A DNA stretch of 64,000 nt from Lewinellaceae bacterium (GCA_016708875.1 JADJFA010000009.1:124001-188000); one strand, 5' to 3'. Positions 37,293 through 46,893 are shown, numbered from the stretch's first letter. The notes: a model not told the origin generated them from the letters alone. A program made the numbers and translations.

Positions 37293-39725
37293 ATGAAAAT
37301 CTTAAACACCCTCCTGTGGCTCTGCGCCACCCTTTCCCTGTCGGCCCAAACGGCCAGTATTCGCGGACAATTGCAAAGCAAAGGCGGAGAGGCCATTGCC
37401 TTCGCAAGCCTGGGTCTGTACGCTGCTGCCGATGGCAATCTCTACAAAGCCGGAACGAGCGATGAAGCCGGCATTTTCGATATACAAGGCATAAGCGCCG
37501 GAACCTATTTGCTGAAAGCCAACGCCCTGGGCTTCGGTAATTTGGAACAAACCGGTATCCAACTCCTGGAAAATCAACGCCTGGATTTGGGTGTGCTGGC
37601 CCTGACGGCCTCTGGTATTAACCTTGAAGAAGTGACGGTCACGGCTTCGCGGGTTATGGTGGAAATCAAACCCGATCGCACGGTCTTCAATGTGGAAGGC
37701 ACCATCAACAGCACGGGTTCCGACGCCCTCACATTATTGCGAAAAGCGCCCAGCGTGACGGTAGATAACAACGACAATATCAGCGTGTTAGGACGTTCCG
37801 GGGTACTTCTCTACGTGGACGGCAAACGCCTCCCATTAACCGGCGACGACCTTACCAATTACCTTCAAAGTCTTCCCGCCGAGCAAATTGACCGCATCGA
37901 AATCATTACCAACCCCGGGGCCAAATACGAGGCGGAGGGCAACGCAGGCATTATTGACCTTCGGTTGAAAAGGGACAAAAACCTCGGCGCAAACGGTTCG
38001 GTCAACACAACCTACAGCCAGGGCCGTTATCACCGCGCCAACCTAAACGGCAGCGCCAATTATCGCAACAAACGATTCAATGCTTTCGGTAACGCCGGGG
38101 TAGGAGATGGCAAGGGCTTCAATAACATAGAAGTTATCAGTTACCTGAACGGCATCGCACAGGAGGAATATAACAGGCGTCGCAACGATTGGGATCACTA
38201 CAATTATCGCGCTGGTGCAGATTTTTTCCTGGCGGATAATCACACGGTTGGTTTCCTGGTCAGTGGTGCAAACAATAACCGCATTGGTCGCGGCATCAAT
38301 CGGATTACTTTGGCTCAGGAAAATACACCCACATTGATTGACAGTATTTTAGTGGCCAACACGACCGAAAACAACCAGCGTCAGCAACAAACCTACAACC
38401 TCAATTACCGCTTTGACAACACCAAAGGCCGCAGTTTCAACATGGATTTGGACTTCGGCAAATACCAAAACGACAACAAACGCTACCAACCTAACCGCTA
38501 CTACAATGCTGCGGAAGATGATGTGCTCACCGAGATTATCAATAGTTTTGACACCCCGAGCGACATTGACATTTTCACGGTCCAGTTGGATTTTGAGGAT
38601 AAACTTTGGGGCGGAACAATGGGCGCGGGCAGCAAATTCAGCCAGGTGATTTCCGACAATACCTTTTTGGTATTTGATGAAACCAACGGCATTCCCACGC
38701 GCAATGACCGACAATCCAACCTGTTCAAATACAACGAAATGGTCTATGCCGGCTACCTGAGCTATGCCCGCGACCTGGGAAAAAAATGGAAGTTCTCGGC
38801 AGGCCTTCGCGCAGAACAGACCGATGCAAGTGGCGACCTGCAAGCCTTTTTGCCCGAATTGCAGGAGCCGCCTGTGTTGTTCAACTACCTCAATTGGTTT
38901 CCGAATGCGGGGCTGACCTGGGATGTTGCACCCAATCACAGCCTCGCACTCAACGGCGGCCGACGTATCAACCGCCCGGATTACAATGTGCTCAATCCAT
39001 TCAACAATCAAATCAGCCAACTTTCTTTTGAAAGAGGCAATCCTTTTCTGAAACCAGAAATCGTGAACAATATGGAATTGGGCTACACCCTTGCCCATCG
39101 CTATAATTTTAAACTGGCATACAGCCGCACCGACAACCAGATCACCCGTCTCATCGAACCAGACTCCATTGACCCTCGGGCAGGATCCGTCAGTTGGGCC
39201 AATCTGGCTGACCAAACGGTGATCAGCTTCAATGCCAGCGTGCCGGTGCAAATCTTCAAATGGTGGAATGCCTACATCAACGCCAGTGCCGCCCACCAGG
39301 ATAATCAGGCCGATTATGGGGAAGGTGGCATTGTAGATGTGCAGGCGTTCACCTACAATATTTTCCAACAACACACCTTCGACTTGCCGCTGGGCATAAA
39401 GGGCGAAATTTCAGGGTACTATTCCGGCCCTGGCATTTGGGGTGGGGTATTCTTGTACGAATCCAATTGGGGCCTAAACCTTGGCTTGCAGCGCAAATTT
39501 TTGCGCGAACGCCTGAATGTTCGCCTCAGCGCCGATGATATTTTTTATGAAACAGGCTGGGACGGATATTCCGATTTCAATGGCTTGTACTCCTACGGCA
39601 GTGGTCGCTGGGACAGTCGCCGTGTGAGCCTGAGCCTCGGTTATCGTTTTGGGAACGACAACGTGAAATCGAGGAAGCGGAGTACAGGGATGGAAACGGA
39701 GGCGGGAAGGGTAGGAGGGGAATAG
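37293..39725 (+). CDS. TonB-dependent outer-membrane receptor (outer membrane beta-barrel family)
   Basis: 810 residues. Signal peptide (MKILNTLLWLCATLSLSA), an N-terminal carboxypeptidase-D regulatory-like domain (IRGQLQSKGGEAIAFASLGL), a plug (DALTLLRKAPSVTVDNN ... VLLYVDGKRLPL ... IEIITNPGAKYEAEGNAGIIDL) and a C-terminal barrel ending SLGYRFG. It has no SusD neighbour, so it is not a classical Sus pair. Its ligand is unknown; the GH92 enzyme on the opposite strand suggests a glycan. A 36-bp-arm inverted repeat separates the two convergent genes. Confidence 0.9.
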   Translation: MKILNTLLWLCATLSLSAQTASIRGQLQSKGGEAIAFASLGLYAAADGNLYKAGTSDEAGIFDIQGISAGTYLLKANALGFGNLEQTGIQLLENQRLDLGVLALTASGINLEEVTVTASRVMVEIKPDRTVFNVEGTINSTGSDALTLLRKAPSVTVDNNDNISVLGRSGVLLYVDGKRLPLTGDDLTNYLQSLPAEQIDRIEIITNPGAKYEAEGNAGIIDLRLKRDKNLGANGSVNTTYSQGRYHRANLNGSANYRNKRFNAFGNAGVGDGKGFNNIEVISYLNGIAQEEYNRRRNDWDHYNYRAGADFFLADNHTVGFLVSGANNNRIGRGINRITLAQENTPTLIDSILVANTTENNQRQQQTYNLNYRFDNTKGRSFNMDLDFGKYQNDNKRYQPNRYYNAAEDDVLTEIINSFDTPSDIDIFTVQLDFEDKLWGGTMGAGSKFSQVISDNTFLVFDETNGIPTRNDRQSNLFKYNEMVYAGYLSYARDLGKKWKFSAGLRAEQTDASGDLQAFLPELQEPPVLFNYLNWFPNAGLTWDVAPNHSLALNGGRRINRPDYNVLNPFNNQISQLSFERGNPFLKPEIVNNMELGYTLAHRYNFKLAYSRTDNQITRLIEPDSIDPRAGSVSWANLADQTVISFNASVPVQIFKWWNAYINASAAHQDNQADYGEGGIVDVQAFTYNIFQQHTFDLPLGIKGEISGYYSGPGIWGGVFLYESNWGLNLGLQRKFLRERLNVRLSADDIFYETGWDGYSDFNGLYSYGSGRWDSRRVSLSLGYRFGNDNVKSRKRSTGMETEAGRVGGE

Positions 39726-39727
39726 GG

Positions 39728-39813
39728 AATGTCCAATTTCCAACAAGGAATGTCCAATGTCCAAATGCAACGCCTCCTTGGACATTGGACATTCCTTGTT
39801 GGAAATTGACATT
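39728..39813. repeat. Inverted repeat between two convergent genes (AATGTCC family)
   Basis: Left arm 39728-39764 and right arm 39778-39813 are near-perfect complements (TCCAACAAGGAATGTCCAA with TTGGACATTCCTTGTTGGA). It fills the whole gap between the TonB receptor and GH92 stops, the place for a bidirectional terminator. Confidence 0.9.
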
Positions 39814-42770
39814 TACTCCACCGCTATCTCATCCGCAAAAACCCAGCAAGCATGCCCAGCCCCTTTATGCGTTGCCGGGCATTGTCCCAGCGACACGGCG
39901 ACTACCCGCAGATACCGCGCTTTCTTTCCGGTCAATTCGATGCTTAATTCCTTTTGCAAAAAGCCTGTTTCCGAAGGAGGGATATCGCAAAGCGCTTCTC
40001 CCGCGGGCACAAACGTTTTCCCATCATCTGAAATTTCCACCTGCAATTTGGTCGGGAAGAAAATCCAGGAGTTCTCGTCTTGCAGGAAATTGGCGCGTAC
40101 CCGGTTGATTTTCTGTTGTTTGCCCAAATCAATCACCATATCAAGGTTTGCGCCTTCAAAACCCTGCCAGCCTCCGGTGCGGAAATCCGAGCCGCCCCGA
40201 ACGCCGTCCACAAGGCCATCGTCGCCACCCGCAGTGTATTGTGAAGAATAAAGGGTTTTATATTCCAGCACCTTCATGTTGCTGCGGATGCGGCGGAATT
40301 CCACCATCACTGTGTTGCTTTTATCGTTGCCTCGCTCGGCGTTCAGGAACATCCTTTGACTCCTGTCTACGGTGATCTTACCTGTGTAATCGCGCCAATG
40401 CACCTTGCCCACGATATCGGCAAACATGTAGCGCATTTTGACTTCCGGGTCTGCACAACCGAGTTCAATTTCCGTTTTGTCTTTGAATATCGTAGCACCA
40501 GATTTCACAAAAGGCACGGGTACAATACTGCGGCTGGTGATGGCCGAAACCGGGCAATTGTTTTCATCGGAACCCCAGTTGCCAGGCTTGCTGTCCATGT
40601 CAAATTCCAAGGTGCCGCCTTCGGTCAGCATTTCGTGGGTCAGCCAGGATTTGGAATAGTTTTTACCATTAAGCAGCACCTTTTTGACATAAAATTTCTT
40701 GGCAGAAACATCGGGAGCATTCAGCACAAACGTTTTTCCATTGTCCAGATGAATCGTCGTTTTTTCAAACCAGGGTGTCCCAATGGAATACGAAGGGTCG
40801 CCACCCGGCACCACTGGGTAAATACCCATAGCCGAGAGCACGAGCCAGGCCGACATTTGCCCACAATCTTCATTGCCGCTCAAGCCATCGGGCTGGTCAG
40901 AATACATAGCATCCATGATCTGCCGAACGCGCTGCTGGGTTTTCCAGGGCTGCCCGGCGTAGTTGTAGAGGTATGCCATGTGATGGCTTGGCTCGTTTCC
41001 GTGCACGTATTGACCGATTAGACCCGTGATATCGGCCTGTTCGCGTCCGGTGGTTTTTGCGTGGGCAGTGAACAGGCTATCCAATTGATTGGCAAATGCT
41101 TCCCGCCCCCCAAGGAGTTTCATCATGCCACTAACATCCTGTGGCGCGGCAAAACGGTATTGCCAGGCATTGGCTTCCGTGTAGTTAAAATTCACCTCGA
41201 AAGGATCAAAAGGAGCATGCCAAGAGGCTCCTCGACGGGCGCGGAAAAAGCCGCTTTGTGGGTCAAACAGGTTTTTGTACGACTGCGCCCGGCGGGCAAA
41301 ATCATCAGCAATGTCGTTTTGTCCCATGCTTTTTGCCGTTTGGCTAATGCACCAATCATCATAGGCATATTCGAGGGTTTTGGACACGGATTCCGCTTCC
41401 CGGTCGCTCGGGACAAAACCCATTTCTCGATACCAACGCAGGCCATAGCGGTCGCTATTCGCATTTTTCATCATCGCTTCCAAGGCCAATTTTCCGTCGT
41501 AGCCTCGGATGCCTTTTGCCCAGGCATCGGCGATAACGGGAATGGAGTGGTTGCCGATCATGCAGTCCGTCTCATTGGCAGCCAATTCCCACACGGGTAA
41601 AAGCCCGCTTTCATTGTATTGATTTAGAAAGGTTTGTACGAAATCATTGACCCGCTTAGGTTCCAAAATGGTGTACAGTGGATTGCAGGCCCGGTAGGTA
41701 TCCCACAAGGAAAAGACGGTGTAAACGTCGCCCCTGCGCCCCCCCCCTCCCTGAAGGGTGGGAGATTGGTGAATTTTGTTGTCACGCCCCCGATACCGGC
41801 CGTCCACATCGTTCCAAAGATTAGGTACCACCATTGTATGGTATAGCGCGGTGTAAAAGGCAGTTTTTTGCGCAGCGCTTCCCCCTTCGACTTCTATTTT
41901 GGAGAGTTGTTTCGTCCACTTGGCTTGGGTTTCGGCCTTGACTTTTTCAAAATCATAGTGGGGACATTCAGCTTCCAGGTTCTTTCGCGCGCCTTCGATG
42001 CTCGTGCCAGAAATGCCGACCGTGATGACCAGCGGTTCGCCATCATTGTAAAAATCGAGCAGGCCCACGATGGCTTTGCTGTTGACTGTAGGATTTGCCT
42101 CGCGGGGCGTTTTTTGCATGTCTAGCAGGACATTGGAAAAAAACGGCTTTGAAAACCGCGCCACGAAATACACATGCTGCTCCTTGGCCCATGCTTTTGA
42201 AATTCGGTAGCCGGCGATCTCATTGCTGCTCACAACGCTCAATTGCGCGTCTAAAACCTCATCGCGGTGGCGTAAATCCACCAAAACCTCCCATTTTTCG
42301 GCATTTCCGGGATAAGTATAGCGGTGTACGCCCACGCGCTCGGTGGCCGTTAGTTCGCACTTGATCCGGTCACGTTCAAGGAAAACGGAATAGTAGCCCG
42401 CCTCGGCTTTTTCCTTTTTTTTCTGAAATGGAGAGGCGTATTCCGAGGGCTCCAATCGGACACCATTCAGGAATGGCATGAAAAGAATATCGCAATAATC
42501 GGCAACGCCCGTGCCGCTGAGGTGGGTATGTGAGAAGCCGTAAATAAGCGAATCAGAATAATGGTAGCCAGAACAGCCGTCCCAATCCAGCATCGAAATG
42601 CGTGTGTCGGGACTGAGTTGCACCATGCCAAAGGGGGCGGTTGCGCCGGGGTAGGTGTGCCCGTGCCCGCCTGTGCCGATGAAGGGGTTAACGTAATTAA
42701 GTTGGCAGTTGGCGGTTGGCAGTAGGTAGCAAAGCGCGAAGCAGAAACTGAGAATGCGGAGAGCGTTCAT
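39813..42770 (-). CDS. GH92 alpha-mannosidase, exported
   Basis: 985 residues from the ATG at 42770; an upstream in-frame start is rejected because this one gives a signal peptide. Full GH92 layout: NYVNPFIGTGGHGHTYPGAT, HTHLSGTG, VFSLWDTYRACNPLYT, GNHSIPVIADAW, NEDCGQMSAWLVLSAMGIYP and a C-terminal beta-sandwich. GH92 enzymes remove alpha-linked mannose from N-glycans and mannans in a Ca-dependent way. The signal-peptide end is made of a dispersed repeat (42701-42729, read LLPTANCQL), and a CCCTCCCTGAAGGGTGGG repeat near 41739-41764 adds residues (SPTLQGGGGRRGD) before VYTVFSLWDT. Confidence 0.93.
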   Translation of the reverse strand: MNALRILSFCFALCYLLPTANCQLNYVNPFIGTGGHGHTYPGATAPFGMVQLSPDTRISMLDWDGCSGYHYSDSLIYGFSHTHLSGTGVADYCDILFMPFLNGVRLEPSEYASPFQKKKEKAEAGYYSVFLERDRIKCELTATERVGVHRYTYPGNAEKWEVLVDLRHRDEVLDAQLSVVSSNEIAGYRISKAWAKEQHVYFVARFSKPFFSNVLLDMQKTPREANPTVNSKAIVGLLDFYNDGEPLVITVGISGTSIEGARKNLEAECPHYDFEKVKAETQAKWTKQLSKIEVEGGSAAQKTAFYTALYHTMVVPNLWNDVDGRYRGRDNKIHQSPTLQGGGGRRGDVYTVFSLWDTYRACNPLYTILEPKRVNDFVQTFLNQYNESGLLPVWELAANETDCMIGNHSIPVIADAWAKGIRGYDGKLALEAMMKNANSDRYGLRWYREMGFVPSDREAESVSKTLEYAYDDWCISQTAKSMGQNDIADDFARRAQSYKNLFDPQSGFFRARRGASWHAPFDPFEVNFNYTEANAWQYRFAAPQDVSGMMKLLGGREAFANQLDSLFTAHAKTTGREQADITGLIGQYVHGNEPSHHMAYLYNYAGQPWKTQQRVRQIMDAMYSDQPDGLSGNEDCGQMSAWLVLSAMGIYPVVPGGDPSYSIGTPWFEKTTIHLDNGKTFVLNAPDVSAKKFYVKKVLLNGKNYSKSWLTHEMLTEGGTLEFDMDSKPGNWGSDENNCPVSAITSRSIVPVPFVKSGATIFKDKTEIELGCADPEVKMRYMFADIVGKVHWRDYTGKITVDRSQRMFLNAERGNDKSNTVMVEFRRIRSNMKVLEYKTLYSSQYTAGGDDGLVDGVRGGSDFRTGGWQGFEGANLDMVIDLGKQQKINRVRANFLQDENSWIFFPTKLQVEISDDGKTFVPAGEALCDIPPSETGFLQKELSIELTGKKARYLRVVAVSLGQCPATHKGAGHACWVFADEIAVE
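41739..41764. repeat. CCCTCCCTGAAGGGTGGGAG hairpin inside GH92
   Basis: The CTCCC/GGGAG and CCCT/AGGG arms pair. A related element (CCCTCCCCCTTAAGGGAGGG, 50217-50243) is intergenic. Translated in the GH92 frame as SPTLQGGGG. Confidence 0.65.
42701..42729. repeat. GGCAGTTGGC repeat forming the GH92 signal-peptide end
   Basis: GTTGGCAGTTGGCGGTTGGC followed by AGTAGGTAGC. On the minus strand it reads YLLPTANCQL at the cleavage region, just before NYVNPFIGTGG. Same family as 703-729 and 14105-14211. Confidence 0.7.
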
Positions 42771-42813
42771 GTATGAATTGGTTTTAAAACGCTCCAAAAG
42801 TATGAAAGCTTGT

Positions 42814-42853
42814 AAACCTCGTAGGTTTCTAAAACCCTACGAGGTTTAGAAAC
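42814..42853. repeat. AAACCTnnnAGGTTT palindromic element
   Basis: AAACCTCGTAGGTTT, CTAAAA, then CCCTACGAGGTTT. The same backbone, with different but matching arm bases, lies in folC at 58628-58661. Confidence 0.8.
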
Positions 42854-42858
42854 CGCAA

Positions 42859-43260
42859 TCACCACACAAACTCCATCACCTGCTCCACCCCTTCCGCAAG
42901 GCTAAACGACACCGGGCAGGTCCGCGCCGCTTTTTCCAAAATCTGTTGCTGTGTGTCGGTGTAATCATTTTGGGGCATTACAAATCGGAGTACCACTTTG
43001 GCAATACGCCTCGGATCAGCGGCCATGATTTTAGTGACCTCGACGTAGGCGCCATTCATGTCAAATGCATGGTTTCTGGCGCTGATGCCCATGATGGTGA
43101 GGGCACAAGAGGCGAGGGAGGTGGCGCAGAGGTCGGTGGGCGAAAAAGCCTCTGCTTTGCCTTGGTTGTCCAGCGGCGCGTCGGTGATGATTTTTGTGCC
43201 TGAAAAAAGGTGCGTGGCTTCGGTGCGGAGTTCGCCCAGGTAGGTGACGGTGGATGTCAT
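42859..43260 (-). CDS. OsmC-family peroxiredoxin-like protein
   Basis: 133 residues from the ATG at 43260, which gives the normal family length; upstream sequence is repeat. The two family cysteines are in TSLASCALTIMGI and AARTCPVSFSL. OsmC/Ohr enzymes reduce organic hydroperoxides; this looks like the YhfA/OsmC branch rather than Ohr, which is inference from the sequence as a whole. Confidence 0.85.
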   Translation of the reverse strand: MTSTVTYLGELRTEATHLFSGTKIITDAPLDNQGKAEAFSPTDLCATSLASCALTIMGISARNHAFDMNGAYVEVTKIMAADPRRIAKVVLRFVMPQNDYTDTQQQILEKAARTCPVSFSLAEGVEQVMEFVW

Positions 43261-43270
43261 GGTGAATATT

Positions 43271-43360
43271 GTTGGTTTGTGGATTTGGTTATTTGTGGAT
43301 TTGGTTATTTGGGCGGCCAAGCTTTGGTGCTCGAATAACCAAATCCGCAAATAACCAAAT
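43271..43360. repeat. TTTGGTTATTTG inverted repeat
   Basis: Left arm 43271-43310 (GGATTTGGTTATTTGTGG) and right arm 43333-43360 (AATAACCAAATCCGC) pair around the sequence GGGCGGCCAAGC. A related tract lies at 52234-52303. It occupies the upstream region of the OsmC gene. Confidence 0.8.
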
Positions 43361-43381
43361 GTACAAAATTACAGCGTGGCT

Positions 43382-44767
43382 TTACTTCACCCCCTCCTGC
43401 GTCAACACCTTCGACCACATCTCCTTGCCTTCCGAGTTGATAATTTTCACCTCCAATTCCCGCTTGGTGCGCGGCCCGGAGAAGCGCAAGAGGCCAAAAT
43501 TGTGCTCAGTCACTACCGTCCCAGGCACCCTAAAATCATTTACCTCTTTGGTTGCCGCATCGGTGAACACACCGGAACTCAGCGGCGAGGCTGTGAGATC
43601 ATATACCCAGTTGCCAGCAGCATTTTTAAGGGCGCTGAGCTCAGTGTAATGCTTGTCGCCCGTCAGGAAAATGACGCCTTTGATATTTTCCCGTTCAATA
43701 AATTTCAAAATGCTGTCTCGTTCTTCAGGATACAAGCGCGAATAAGTCTCCCCGTTTAGGCTGGTAGTGAGCACTTGCCCGCCTACAGCAACGATTTTAA
43801 AGGGCGCACGACTTGCCGACAACGCTGCTAAAAACCATTGCAGCTGCTCCTTGCCTAAAGCACTTCGTTCAGGACAAGTTTTGCAGTAATTGGGCGTGCG
43901 AAAATAGCGGTTGTCCAAGAGGAAAAAATCCATATCGGCGAATTGAAATTGTGTTGTGCAACCCTTTTGCCCGCTCACACCGAATGTTGGATTTCCCCAA
44001 AAATCCCGGAACACCTCCCACGCGGTTTCCTTGTGCACCCAGGTACCATCAGAATCATTTGGCCCAAAATCGTGATCGTCCCAGATAGCATATTGCGGGG
44101 TAGATGCGAGTAAGGGTTGGAGTTCGGGCGTGGCTCGTGTGTGCGTATAACGATGTTGCATTCCGGATCGGGTGTACCAGTCCACTTCGCGGAGATAGGT
44201 ATTGTCGCCAAGCCAAAGCATGAGATCGGGTTTCTGATTGGCTATCTGGGTATAGGTTTGATAATTAGAGCCGTATGGTTTTCCCGGGCGGTCGTATTCC
44301 GGCTCATTGATATAAGCGCAACTGCCTGTGGCAAGTGTGAATGCCGGAGGATCCACCCGCCATTGCCAGAGCGGCTGTGTCTTGAAAGTAGTAGGGTAGG
44401 CGAGCAGTACTGAATCGCCGTTTATTTCCACACGATATTCATAACTGCGGCCCGGTTCCAGTTGGTCGGCAATGCACTTGGCTGTGAACGCGCTGTTTTT
44501 GTAGGTCTGCACCACATCCGTGCGCCATTTTTGGTCTGGTTTGCCAGCCTCCCAATATTCCACCTGCACTCCGGCGAATGTTTTGGTTTGCACCCACACC
44601 AGGGCTTCTTTCATTTCCACATAGCCGAGCATGGGGCCATTTTGCAGTGCACCGTTCCCGCTCAAGGGAGCCGTTATTGGCATGATGGGCTTTAAGTCCG
44701 CAGGAGGGATAGATTTGGGGGTGCATCCTAGTGCGAGGAGAAAGAGGAGCAGGAAAGGATTTTTCAT
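43382..44767 (-). CDS. PhoD-like metallophosphatase, lipoprotein
   Basis: 461 residues from the ATG at 44767, which gives a lipobox (LALGCTPK). PhoD-type metal-site motifs are visible: GSCAYINEPEYDRPG, LMLWLGDNTYL, WDDHDFGPNDSDG and FLTGDKHYTEL. These enzymes remove phosphate from esters or phospholipids and act outside the cytoplasm. A nested repeat lies upstream. No PhoD Tat signal is present; it is a lipoprotein instead. Confidence 0.85.
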   Translation of the reverse strand: MKNPFLLLFLLALGCTPKSIPPADLKPIMPITAPLSGNGALQNGPMLGYVEMKEALVWVQTKTFAGVQVEYWEAGKPDQKWRTDVVQTYKNSAFTAKCIADQLEPGRSYEYRVEINGDSVLLAYPTTFKTQPLWQWRVDPPAFTLATGSCAYINEPEYDRPGKPYGSNYQTYTQIANQKPDLMLWLGDNTYLREVDWYTRSGMQHRYTHTRATPELQPLLASTPQYAIWDDHDFGPNDSDGTWVHKETAWEVFRDFWGNPTFGVSGQKGCTTQFQFADMDFFLLDNRYFRTPNYCKTCPERSALGKEQLQWFLAALSASRAPFKIVAVGGQVLTTSLNGETYSRLYPEERDSILKFIERENIKGVIFLTGDKHYTELSALKNAAGNWVYDLTASPLSSGVFTDAATKEVNDFRVPGTVVTEHNFGLLRFSGPRTKRELEVKIINSEGKEMWSKVLTQEGVK

Positions 44768-44838
44768 ATGTCTGAAAATGTTTGTCAGAGGCGAAGGTAG
44801 ATGGCTCAAGTGAGATAATTTTTCACTTCGCCCAAAAC

Positions 44839-45111
44839 ATGAGTCACCCCGAACTTTTTAACAATATAAAATCGTACAAGTAAAAACATCAAAAAAGCAC
44901 TACTTTTCCCATGTAGCGTAATTTGAACCACAAAAGGCACAAAAGGACACAAAAGACCGTATCGTGCTACTTTTGTGTTCTTTTGTGCCTTTTGTGGTTC
45001 AAATTATGTCAAGTTTGATGTTGCAACGGAACGGATCATTAATGATATAAAATTCAGGGTGACTCATGTTTAGCGAAAAAAATGCGACACGGCATTATGC
45101 CGTGCCGCATT
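44839..45111. repeat. Nested inverted repeats and hairpin
   Basis: Outer arms CATGAGTCACCCCGAA (44839-44854) and TTCAGGGTGACTCATG (45053-45068), inner arms 44930-44965 and 44970-45005 (AATTTGAACCACAAAAGG / CCTTTTGTGGTTCAAATT). A separate hairpin (45081-45111, AATGCGACACGGCAT ... GCCGTGCCGCATT) follows. The region of about 400 bp between the PhoD-like gene and the next lipoprotein gene holds nothing else I can see. Confidence 0.85.
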
Positions 45112-45171
45112 CTAAGCACCCGAATTGTTTTCTACGGTATGTTAATTCATTCCACAAGAGGAATCATGGTA

Positions 45172-46893
45172 TCAATAATCCCGCCTTACCTGATAACTTC
45201 CACTGAGCGTGTGTGTTATGCCAAATTGGTCAATAAACGTTCCGTCAAATGTGCCGATGATCGGGTCGCCTACGGCAAAGCCGGGTTCAACTACTTCAAT
45301 GTTTACACCGCTTGTCCCTGAATTCCAGGTCAAGGTGTTCACATAAAGGTTGGAAAGCATGAACGTGCCTGGCTGACCGTTGTTAGGGAATTCCATGGAA
45401 ATGCCCACGTCTTGTTGTGCACTGCTGTAACCGTTCAGGAATGTGCGCATGCCCAGGCTGTCAATGACGCCACCCACGGGAACCGCAATCACATAATCGT
45501 TGTAATCAAGGCTGAAAAGGATGTATTCGCTGAGTGAATCGCAGACGCTGAGATCACCAATGGCCACCGCATTGGGTGGTACGGAGATGGTATCAGGCGC
45601 ACTCTGTTTTTGGTTTTGCAGGTCGAAACCGATGATTGTGCCGGTTCCCACGCTTGTGTCGCAGCGAATTTTGCTGATGGTAAAGGTTCCGTCTGTGCCC
45701 GTAAATCCTACCCATTTAGAATTGCCCAAAAACACCTGAGCGTAACCATTTTTAATAGGAGCACCCGCGCAGTCGAGCAAGCGACCAGTTACATCTACCG
45801 TATGGGTGCCATTGTTCGGCACGATCACATCTGGCATCGTAGTATTTTCATTGTACGGGCCTACATTTTGCGTAAAAATAACTTCGCCGCATTCGTTCTG
45901 GATTTCCATGATAAAGGTTTCGCCCATCGGGACAGGCCCTTTGAATATCCCATTTGAATTGGTACTTGCGTAACCCTTGGAAGAATCAGAGGTCATTGTA
46001 AGGCGAATGACGGCTCCTCTCAATGTGTGCTGATCGTCCACTAAAAATACTTGTCCGTCCAATAGCACCACGTTGTAAGCGGTGCTGTAACTCCAGAATG
46101 AAAAGTGTTTCACTCGGCCAACGTACTCATTGCCAACACGTTGTGCTTTGCCTTCCTCCAACCAACGAGCCTGTAAAATATCGTAATGCCAAAGCGTGAT
46201 TTCCGAAGGAGCAGAGGCGAACTGGGAGGGGGCAATTGGCAAACGTATTTCAACTTCATTGCCTTGGCGGATACGCAATTCCTGACCTGATTGACTTTGA
46301 AGTTCCACGCCGATCATGCCGAAATTGCCGAGCAATTGCTGTTCGCCTGTTTGGTTGATGCCCCGTAAATCGCCGGGCATATTCAGCGCAAAATCAGGGG
46401 AAGCAGGGTCAAGTCGCCGACCAAAAACCCGGACTATGCCGTTGTACGAATTGCTGCGCTCATCCACGAATGCACCGGCCGGGAACACCAGCGTTGCACC
46501 GCCAGGCAATTGTATCGTACCTCCAGAGGAGGCACTTACTGTGCCGATTTGTTCTTTTTGGAGCAATTGAATGGTGACGACCTGCAAGGCATCGTCTTCC
46601 ACATAAAAGGCGCGGCTGAACTCGAAATAGCCGATTTTGGTGACCATCAATTTGGCGTTGTCAGAAGGGACGCGCATGGAGCGGAGACGGAAAATGCCGT
46701 TTGCATCAGTAGTGGCGAGTTCGCCTTCCACTCGGACTTGTGCGCCGCTGATGGCTTGACCATTTTCGTCAATAACCTGACCCGCAAAAGAGGCATTGAC
46801 CGTTGGACTGCTGGAGAAAAAGCTGTCTTTGTTGCAGGCAACTAAGACAAGGGCTAACAAAGCGACAGGCAGTAAGAATTTAAAATTATGCAT
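45172..46893 (-). CDS. Large lipoprotein with carboxypeptidase-regulatory-like and ZU5-like parts
   Basis: 573 residues from the ATG at 46893; lipobox LVACN. An N-terminal regulatory-like sandwich (FAGQVIDENGQAISGAQVRV ... TDANGIFRLRSM), a ZU5-like segment (GGTIQLPGGATLVFPAGAFVD) and further sandwich domains follow. It has no enzyme motif and is probably surface-exposed. The function is unknown. Confidence 0.72.
   Translation of the reverse strand: MHNFKFLLPVALLALVLVACNKDSFFSSSPTVNASFAGQVIDENGQAISGAQVRVEGELATTDANGIFRLRSMRVPSDNAKLMVTKIGYFEFSRAFYVEDDALQVVTIQLLQKEQIGTVSASSGGTIQLPGGATLVFPAGAFVDERSNSYNGIVRVFGRRLDPASPDFALNMPGDLRGINQTGEQQLLGNFGMIGVELQSQSGQELRIRQGNEVEIRLPIAPSQFASAPSEITLWHYDILQARWLEEGKAQRVGNEYVGRVKHFSFWSYSTAYNVVLLDGQVFLVDDQHTLRGAVIRLTMTSDSSKGYASTNSNGIFKGPVPMGETFIMEIQNECGEVIFTQNVGPYNENTTMPDVIVPNNGTHTVDVTGRLLDCAGAPIKNGYAQVFLGNSKWVGFTGTDGTFTISKIRCDTSVGTGTIIGFDLQNQKQSAPDTISVPPNAVAIGDLSVCDSLSEYILFSLDYNDYVIAVPVGGVIDSLGMRTFLNGYSSAQQDVGISMEFPNNGQPGTFMLSNLYVNTLTWNSGTSGVNIEVVEPGFAVGDPIIGTFDGTFIDQFGITHTLSGSYQVRRDY

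Noticed and set aside
45081..45111. Hairpin considered as a small RNA
   Set aside because: No promoter, and no T tract follows on the plus strand; it can only be recorded as a hairpin.
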